From contig CM074181.1 of NCBI GenBank assembly GCA_037179385.1, positions 52,449,486 through 52,513,485 of the forward strand: 64,000 nucleotides of DNA, written 5' to 3'. The DNA is from Holothuria scabra (lineage: Eukaryota; Echinodermata; Holothuroidea; Aspidochirotida; Holothuriidae). Of this stretch, positions 61,401 to 64,000 are shown piece by piece; position 1 is the first letter of the stretch; each line of letters begins with the position of its first letter. The position numbers and the translations under genes were made by a program. The notes below the pieces were generated by a model, which did not search any database, was not told the origin of the DNA, and was given only the letters and a program-made list of their open reading frames with translations.

Positions 61401-61745
61401 ATTTTCATTACTTTTCCACATTTTCCATGATTGTGGGCACCCTGCAGCCTGTTTGAACCTTCATTAGTCAAAACTGGAAATGCAATCTTCACTTAGTCTA
61501 CCTTTTACAACCAAGTCCAGTACCTGCACAGATATTAAACAAACCAATCATGTCAAGACTTTAGGAGAACTTACTTTCATCAGCTGGTCTTGTGCTATCT
61601 GAATCACATGTAAACAGCGTCTGATGATCTTGGGCCGATTGATTCATGTCATAATACGTTAATGGATCCTTCCCTGTAGCCCACGTGTAACGATTGTACT
61701 CTGCACCGCGGAAGAGATTTAGTGGGTTCCTCCAAGTTTTACACT
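40358..61745 (-). CDS. st7: ST7 (suppression of tumorigenicity 7), partial: C-terminal exons
   Basis: Nine exons on the minus strand join in phase: 61745-61575, 56326-56248, 54539-54385, 48960-48863, 46424-46237, 45509-45407, 44417-44174, 42277-42138, 40453-40358. They encode 424 residues including a split first codon and end at TGA. Order and sequence follow human ST7: [87 protein letters not shown] and a final SLWHQLTR. The middle is helical, TPR-like; [15 protein letters not shown] near the C-terminus is a likely membrane segment. ST7 is a conserved membrane-associated protein of unclear biochemical role, described in humans as a candidate tumour suppressor. About 130 N-terminal residues, with the first membrane segments, lie beyond the right edge. 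Confidence 0.95.
40720..40785. repeat. (ATCA)n microsatellite
   Basis: About 65 bp of imperfect tetranucleotide repeat (GATCAATCAATCAATC...), with ATCGATC variants. Confidence 0.95.
41040..41255 (+). repeat. Dispersed repeat C, copy 1
   Basis: Shares, in order, GAAATTTGAT, TTTTCCTGTAGATCTAGCATT, GCAGCATCACAATTATA and CATAATGCAC with 44815-45070, and in reverse orientation with 52440-52665. Non-coding; family unknown. Confidence 0.65.
42138..42277 (-). CDS. st7: ST7 coding exon, membrane segment
   Basis: Acceptor TATTTTCAG, donor GTAAGT. Encodes [20 protein letters not shown], then [20 protein letters not shown] and MGAFAKA. This is nearly identical to human ST7 and contains a hydrophobic stretch likely to span or enter the membrane. 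Confidence 0.95.
42278..44173 (-). other. st7: ST7 intron
   Basis: Holds a palindromic MITE at 43106-43216; otherwise AT-rich, CpG-poor sequence with no recognised gene. Confidence 0.7.
43106..43216. mobile_element. 110-bp palindromic MITE
   Basis: Inverted arms of about 37 nt: GGGGCCCGTTCCACAAAGAG, then TTACGCACGATCTTAAG on the left, mirrored by CTTAAGATTGTGCGTAGCTC, then TTTATGGAACAGCCCCC on the right. Mismatches are few. Elements starting GGGCCCGTTTCA/CATAAAG are widespread foldback MITEs in animal genomes. The element is CpG-richer than its surroundings, which suggests relative youth. Confidence 0.85.
44174..44417 (-). CDS. st7: ST7 coding exon (most conserved block)
   Basis: Acceptor CTGTCCCCAG, donor GTAAGA. 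81 codons plus one base: [80 protein letters not shown]. Only scattered substitutions separate it from human ST7. Confidence 0.96.
44490..44540 (-). mobile_element. SINE 3' fragment, reverse
   Basis: TTCAAGTTGAGCCGGCCACGG then CCTTTTTTCCAGTTG matches the complement of the SINE 3' region; heavily truncated. Confidence 0.6.
44815..45070 (+). repeat. Dispersed repeat C, copy 2
   Basis: TTTGAATATCTTTTCCTGTAG, ACGTAGCATTACCC, and GCAGGTGCATCACAATTATA align with 41040-41255. TTGGAATGTTTGAATATC is shared with the reverse copy at 52440-52665. Confidence 0.65.
45407..45509 (-). CDS. st7: ST7 coding exon
   Basis: Acceptor CATCTTTCAAAG, donor GTAAGT. Completes the split AAA codon and encodes [20 protein letters not shown], then [14 protein letters not shown], matching human ST7 almost residue for residue. 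Confidence 0.95.
45510..46236 (-). other. st7: ST7 intron
   Basis: No gene or recognised repeat. Confidence 0.6.
46237..46424 (-). CDS. st7: ST7 coding exon
   Basis: Acceptor TTTCCACAG, donor GTAAGT. Encodes [40 protein letters not shown] and [20 protein letters not shown], then CDK (split). Helical repeat-like segment conserved with vertebrate ST7 and ST7L. Confidence 0.95.
46751..47098 (+). mobile_element. TTAA-flanked MITE family B, copy 2
   Basis: TTAA at 46751-46754 and 47095-47098. Ends TTAAGGGAAATATTGCAC and GCAATATTTCCCTTTAA are inverted relative to each other. The interior TTTGTTGCTCAAGAATAATT and ACCCAAACTTTCAACATTTC matches 25436-25803. About 348 bp, non-coding. Confidence 0.82.
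47241..47479 (-). mobile_element. tRNA-derived SINE, near full length
   Basis: On the reverse strand: a tRNA-like head with CAAGTGGTTAAAGC (box A region) and GGAGTTCGAGTCC (box B region), a body with AATGGGAACC and TGCTCTGCATAAGCAATG, and a 3' end with ACCAATTGGTT and a (CTAA)n tail, seen as TTAGTTAGTTAG on the + strand. Confidence 0.82.
48288..48522 (+). mobile_element. tRNA-derived SINE, near full length
   Basis: Head GCATAGCCAAGTGGTTAAAGC and GGAGCTCAACTCC, body TGCTCAGCATAAGCAATGGA then GTAGGGAAAACAAGCC, 3' end ACCAACTGGTTAGAAACTGAG and a weak CTAAATAA tail. CpG positions of other copies are often TG or CA here, as expected in methylated surroundings. Confidence 0.8.
48863..48960 (-). 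CDS. st7: ST7 coding exon
   Basis: Acceptor TTTCAAACAG, donor GTAAGT. Encodes [20 protein letters not shown], then [12 protein letters not shown]. The human counterpart reads [18 protein letters not shown] at the same place. Confidence 0.95.
50048..50330 (-). mobile_element. MITE family A, reverse copy
   Basis: AACCCAAACTACAATTTTCAC on the left and TTTGGGATGAGAGGATTGGGC on the right correspond to the family ends. Inner words GCAATAAACTGAGATTGTG and CAGTTGTGGGAGGAGC match the 37608 copy. Confidence 0.65.
52440..52665 (-). repeat. Dispersed repeat C, copy 3 (reverse)
   Basis: GGGTAATGCTAGATCTGCTGG and GATATTCAAACATTCCAACAG are the complements of words in the 44815 copy, in reversed order. CATTATGGGTAAT marks the other end. 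Confidence 0.65.
52972..53180 (+). repeat. Dispersed repeat D, copy 1
   Basis: GGTATGTTAGAGAGGTACTTA, TTTGCATTGAAATCCAATATG, GAACTTGAAGCAAGCACATATG and a T-rich TGTTTTTCTTTAAAC segment align in order with 60285-60475. Similarity may extend further. Non-coding, family unknown. Confidence 0.65.
54385..54539 (-). CDS. st7: ST7 coding exon
   Basis: Acceptor TTTTGTTTAG, donor GTGAGT. Encodes [40 protein letters not shown], then [11 protein letters not shown]. It joins directly to the preceding exon (SSE then CATAA) as in the shorter human isoform. I see no counterpart of the extra segment present in the longer human isoform. Confidence 0.94.
54540..56247 (-). other. st7: ST7 intron
   Basis: Contains one near-complete reverse SINE (55811-56057). 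The open frames at 54821-55185 (-) and 55444-55815 (+) have no recognisable similarity. Confidence 0.7.
55811..56057 (-). mobile_element. tRNA-derived SINE, near full length
   Basis: Reverse copy: head with CAAGTGGTTAGAGCATCAG and GGGAGTTCGAGTCCC, body CCATTGTGCTTGGTGCTCAGC then ATAAGCAATGGAGTAGGG, 3' end GGAAACTGGGCCGTAAA and a (CTAA)n-like tail. The best-preserved copy in the window. Confidence 0.85.
56248..56326 (-). CDS. st7: ST7 coding exon
   Basis: Acceptor TCTTTTAG, donor GTAAGT. 79 bp: [20 protein letters not shown], then AYEISSE. The human equivalent contains AWRERNPQ at the same position. Confidence 0.93.
57366..58681. mobile_element. 1.3 kb insertion with 19-bp terminal inverted repeats
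   Basis: TACCTGCCAACTTTTTCCA at 57366-57384 is inverted at 58663-58681 (18 of 19 match). The interior has no long open frame, so it would be a non-autonomous DNA transposon. Its right half is CpG-rich (18 counted in 58321-58680) inside an otherwise CpG-poor intron. The left part has GGGTGTCCCCCTCCCCTTTG, also found inverted near 63408-63445. No clear target-site duplication was identified, so the boundaries are inference from the inverted repeats. Confidence 0.6.
60285..60475 (+). repeat. Dispersed repeat D, copy 2
   Basis: TGATATGTTAGAGGAGATACT, AAATTGCATTGAAATCTAATA and AGTAAGCACATATGTCATAAC match 52972-53180 in the same order. Confidence 0.65.
61575..61745 (-). CDS. st7: ST7 coding exon (first one in the window)
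   Basis: Acceptor TAATTCTGAACAG, donor GTAAGT. Begins inside a codon for glutamate and encodes [56 protein letters not shown]. The exon is visibly richer in CpG than the introns beside it, consistent with codon constraint. Confidence 0.95.
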
Positions 61746-62477
61746 CTGTTCAGAATTAAAGCAGGTAAAAAACTGGAACATTACTGATCATCTCCTCAAA
61801 GACACTTTGAAAAACTAACTGACTATAAAACTACTTACTTTCCATGATCTTCAAATTCACAACTTAGTGTAACAAGAAATGCATTCACCAAATGCTACTT
61901 GCATATGGCCAACTTGAATTTAATGACACATTGGACTCCTTTATTCCCTGAAATCTCTACAACTCTCTGATTTTTCTTCATACATGATGTGTGGTAGGTA
62001 CCTTACGTTTCCAAATTTTGTATTTTCAGTTTAAATTTTGTATTTTTTTCATATTTTATTCACCTCTAATGACACATTATTGTACCTAGTCAAATTTTTG
62101 ATTCTATCTTCTGTAGATCTTTTCCTGCTGAGCTAAAGAAGTAGAATTACAGACACCTGCCACCCCATACTGCCTTCCTTAAATTGGATGTAACGTTCCA
62201 ATGACTAATTGAAGAAGGGCACATGTATGCCACCACAGCTCTAACTAGTAAAGATGTACCAATATGTACTGTAATCTAGGCTGTTATTATTTTTATGATT
62301 TGGTAGTAAGCTTACATATGAACATCATACAGAAAATAAGATGAAAAGCCCTTCCCATACAACACAGCCCTACTGACTTTACCAAATTGTGTCTTTATAA
62401 TGTGGTAGCTACCTCCATTGTGCACATGTGCACAGGTTAGGTAGTGAGGTTAGGTTAGACACGGTTTTAGGCCTTAA

Positions 62478-62746
62478 CTTATAGATGAATCCCCACAGAT
62501 TGTGCTGGTCTGATTTTAGTCGGCCATTACTAGGGTCCGTCACCTTTAAGCTTTAAATTTCCTTCCTTACCTGTTCAATGGATGGTTGTAGACTGAATTA
62601 AGTGTATCCTGATTTTCTAAACTTCACTGAATATGAGGATTTGAAATTCACATAGACGATTAATGAAGACAATTAAATTAAAGGCTGATGGACCCCACTA
62701 ATGGCTGCCTACAGTCACTTTCAAGCACAAGTCGAATTTGTCTATA
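62478..62746. mobile_element. ~270 bp inverted-repeat element, copy 2
   Basis: Left CTTATAGATGAATCC and GGCCATTACTAGGGTCCGTCA are mirrored by right TGGACCCCACTAATGGCTGCC and GAATTTGTCTATAATA. Same layout and length as 6297-6564. Non-coding. Confidence 0.65.
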
Positions 62747-63273
62747 ATATTCTGGTTTAATCTACAGTAATGATGCCCATAGTCGTGGGGCACCGGAATG
62801 CATACCTCCCAAGTGGCCTGCATTTCGCGGGTTTGACCCGCATTTGAACACCCAAACCTGCCGACCCACCCAACCCTATGAAAAACCTGCATTTCAAATC
62901 TCCAAAGTATTCTTAGTTAGAGAACCACGCAAATACAGCTTCAATATCTTACCGATAACTACAAATTGTAAGTAAATTGTATCTCACAGCACATTCAACT
63001 GCTCGTGCTACCATACAAGGCACTGGCCTAGGTACATACAGACCTGTACTGTTTGCTGTTCCAACATCGCCATTGGCTAACCTTCATAGCAAGTATGGAA
63101 TATATTCCTGTCACTGCATAAATAGTGAAATAACGTTGTGCAACGTAGCGTTTAGTGGCAAAAATGAATGCGCACTTTGCAAGTTAGAGGCAGGGCTTGT
63201 TCCAGAGTTTCCCATCAAACGAACGTAGGCCCAACTGGACTGTCTTGACAGTTCTTGTCAATAAACAATATTT

Positions 63274-63335
63274 CTAGGTTACCGCAAAAAAAAAAAAAAT
63301 CAGTACTGTACTGAACTTCTTTGGCGGTAACCTAG
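63274..63335. repeat. Hairpin
   Basis: CTAGGTTACCGC (63274-63285) and GCGGTAACCTAG (63324-63335) are perfect inverted 12-mers separated by 38 nt that include a poly-A run. Confidence 0.7.
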
Positions 63336-63499
63336 CAAAATTGTGTTGACTGATTTGCCAAAAAAGTGCCACCATTTTGCATGTAGACACTTCTAAAATT
63401 ACAAAAATTTCAAAAAGGGGAGGGGGACACCCTCATACCCCTCCCCCAGACCGGTGCTCCACCAACAGACAGATCAGTTGGACCTGCATCTAGCCTCTC

Positions 63500-63580
63500 A
63501 GAACTTAGGAGCTATGGGATTGTTATCCCTAACTCCATTTCTTATGCAGAGCATTATATACAACAGCAGCAGACTGAAAA
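63500..63580 (-). mobile_element. SINE body fragment, reverse
   Basis: ATTGTTATCCCTAACTCCATT then TCTTATGCAGAGCA matches the complement of the SINE body (TGCTCAGCATAAGCAATGGA, GTAGGGAAAACAAT). Both ends are missing. Confidence 0.5.
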
Positions 63581-64000
63581 TAAGATGTTAACAACATGTC
63601 ACTCTCAAGTATTCAAAAGGTATTTGTAATAACAAAATCCTTCAGGCAATCGCAAGATTAATCGCCGTTCAAAACAGAAGGGGAGCAGTGTTGATAAGAT
63701 GTCCATGACATATGTGTGCAATGTTTAGAGCAGAAGCCATAAAGAATAGGCCTATTACTCAATAGAAATCCAAGGAGAACACTGTTGCGCGAACAATCCA
63801 TCATGACTAATGACCTGTCAAATTTACTCAGTTTAACCCACCATGCTAATCCGCTTTACAACACACCAATCACAAATAATGGCCAACATAATCTCTTCCC
63901 CACTCCCTCTTAGTGACATTCATAACCGGATGGCTTTCACATCCACCACTATTAATGTTTACAGAACATTGTGGTCCATTACATGAAATGAAAATGTGAT

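Larger units (their letters stand above)
56327..61574 (-). other. st7: ST7 intron (5.2 kb)
   Basis: Contains the 1.3 kb inverted-repeat-bounded insertion 57366-58681, a (GTTT)n tract at 59775-59815 and dispersed repeat D copy 2 (60285-60475). No nested gene recognised. Confidence 0.7.
61746..64000 (-). other. st7: ST7 intron continuing to the window edge
   Basis: No further ST7 exon was found; the membrane-anchor exons expected upstream are not here. Holds an inverted-repeat element (62478-62746), a CpG-richer patch (62761-63240), a hairpin (63274-63335) and a SINE fragment near 63500-63580. Confidence 0.65.

Overview
This is animal nuclear DNA: large spliceosomal introns, dispersed short transposable elements and two multi-exon metazoan genes. 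The exon protein sequences are clearly animal but not vertebrate-close. Frequent AGGCCT and ACCGGTA-type words, a mosaic CpG pattern and long introns fit an invertebrate deuterostome (echinoderm, hemichordate or similar), but the species cannot be fixed from the sequence alone. There is no CRISPR array, operon, rRNA or free-standing tRNA gene.

Left part (1-35.2 kb, + strand): a complete Wnt2-class Wnt ligand gene. Six coding exons splice at 11110-11192, 22578-22807, 26505-26782, 30123-30221, 32608-32776 and 34839-35209 into a 409-residue protein. It has a signal peptide, 24 cysteines, the lipidated-serine hairpin and an unusually long tail after the last cysteine. The signal-peptide exon is only 28 codons and lies 11.4 kb upstream of the next exon. 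About 11 kb of repeat-rich DNA without a recognisable gene precedes it.

Right part (40.3-61.7 kb, - strand): the C-terminal three quarters of ST7 (suppression of tumorigenicity 7). Nine exons run in phase from 61745 down to the stop codon at 40358. The N-terminal exons are outside the window.

Wnt2 and ST7 face each other tail to tail across about 5.1 kb. Human chromosome 7 has the same order and orientation (ST7-WNT2), and the paralogous pair WNT2B-ST7L lies on chromosome 1, so this window preserves an old linkage block.

Two large-scale patterns stand out. CpG is common around Wnt2 but nearly absent from about 36.3 kb through the ST7 gene body, as expected if ST7 carries gene-body methylation and Wnt2 does not. 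One 1.3 kb inverted-repeat-bounded insertion inside ST7 (57366-58681) is CpG-rich in its right half. The dispersed repeats include a tRNA-derived SINE family with a (TAAC)n-like tail, two TTAA-flanked MITE families, a 270 bp inverted-repeat family, a short palindromic MITE and several unnamed repeat families. I see no unprecedented multi-gene system; the most informative items are the Wnt2/ST7 block and the CpG boundary.
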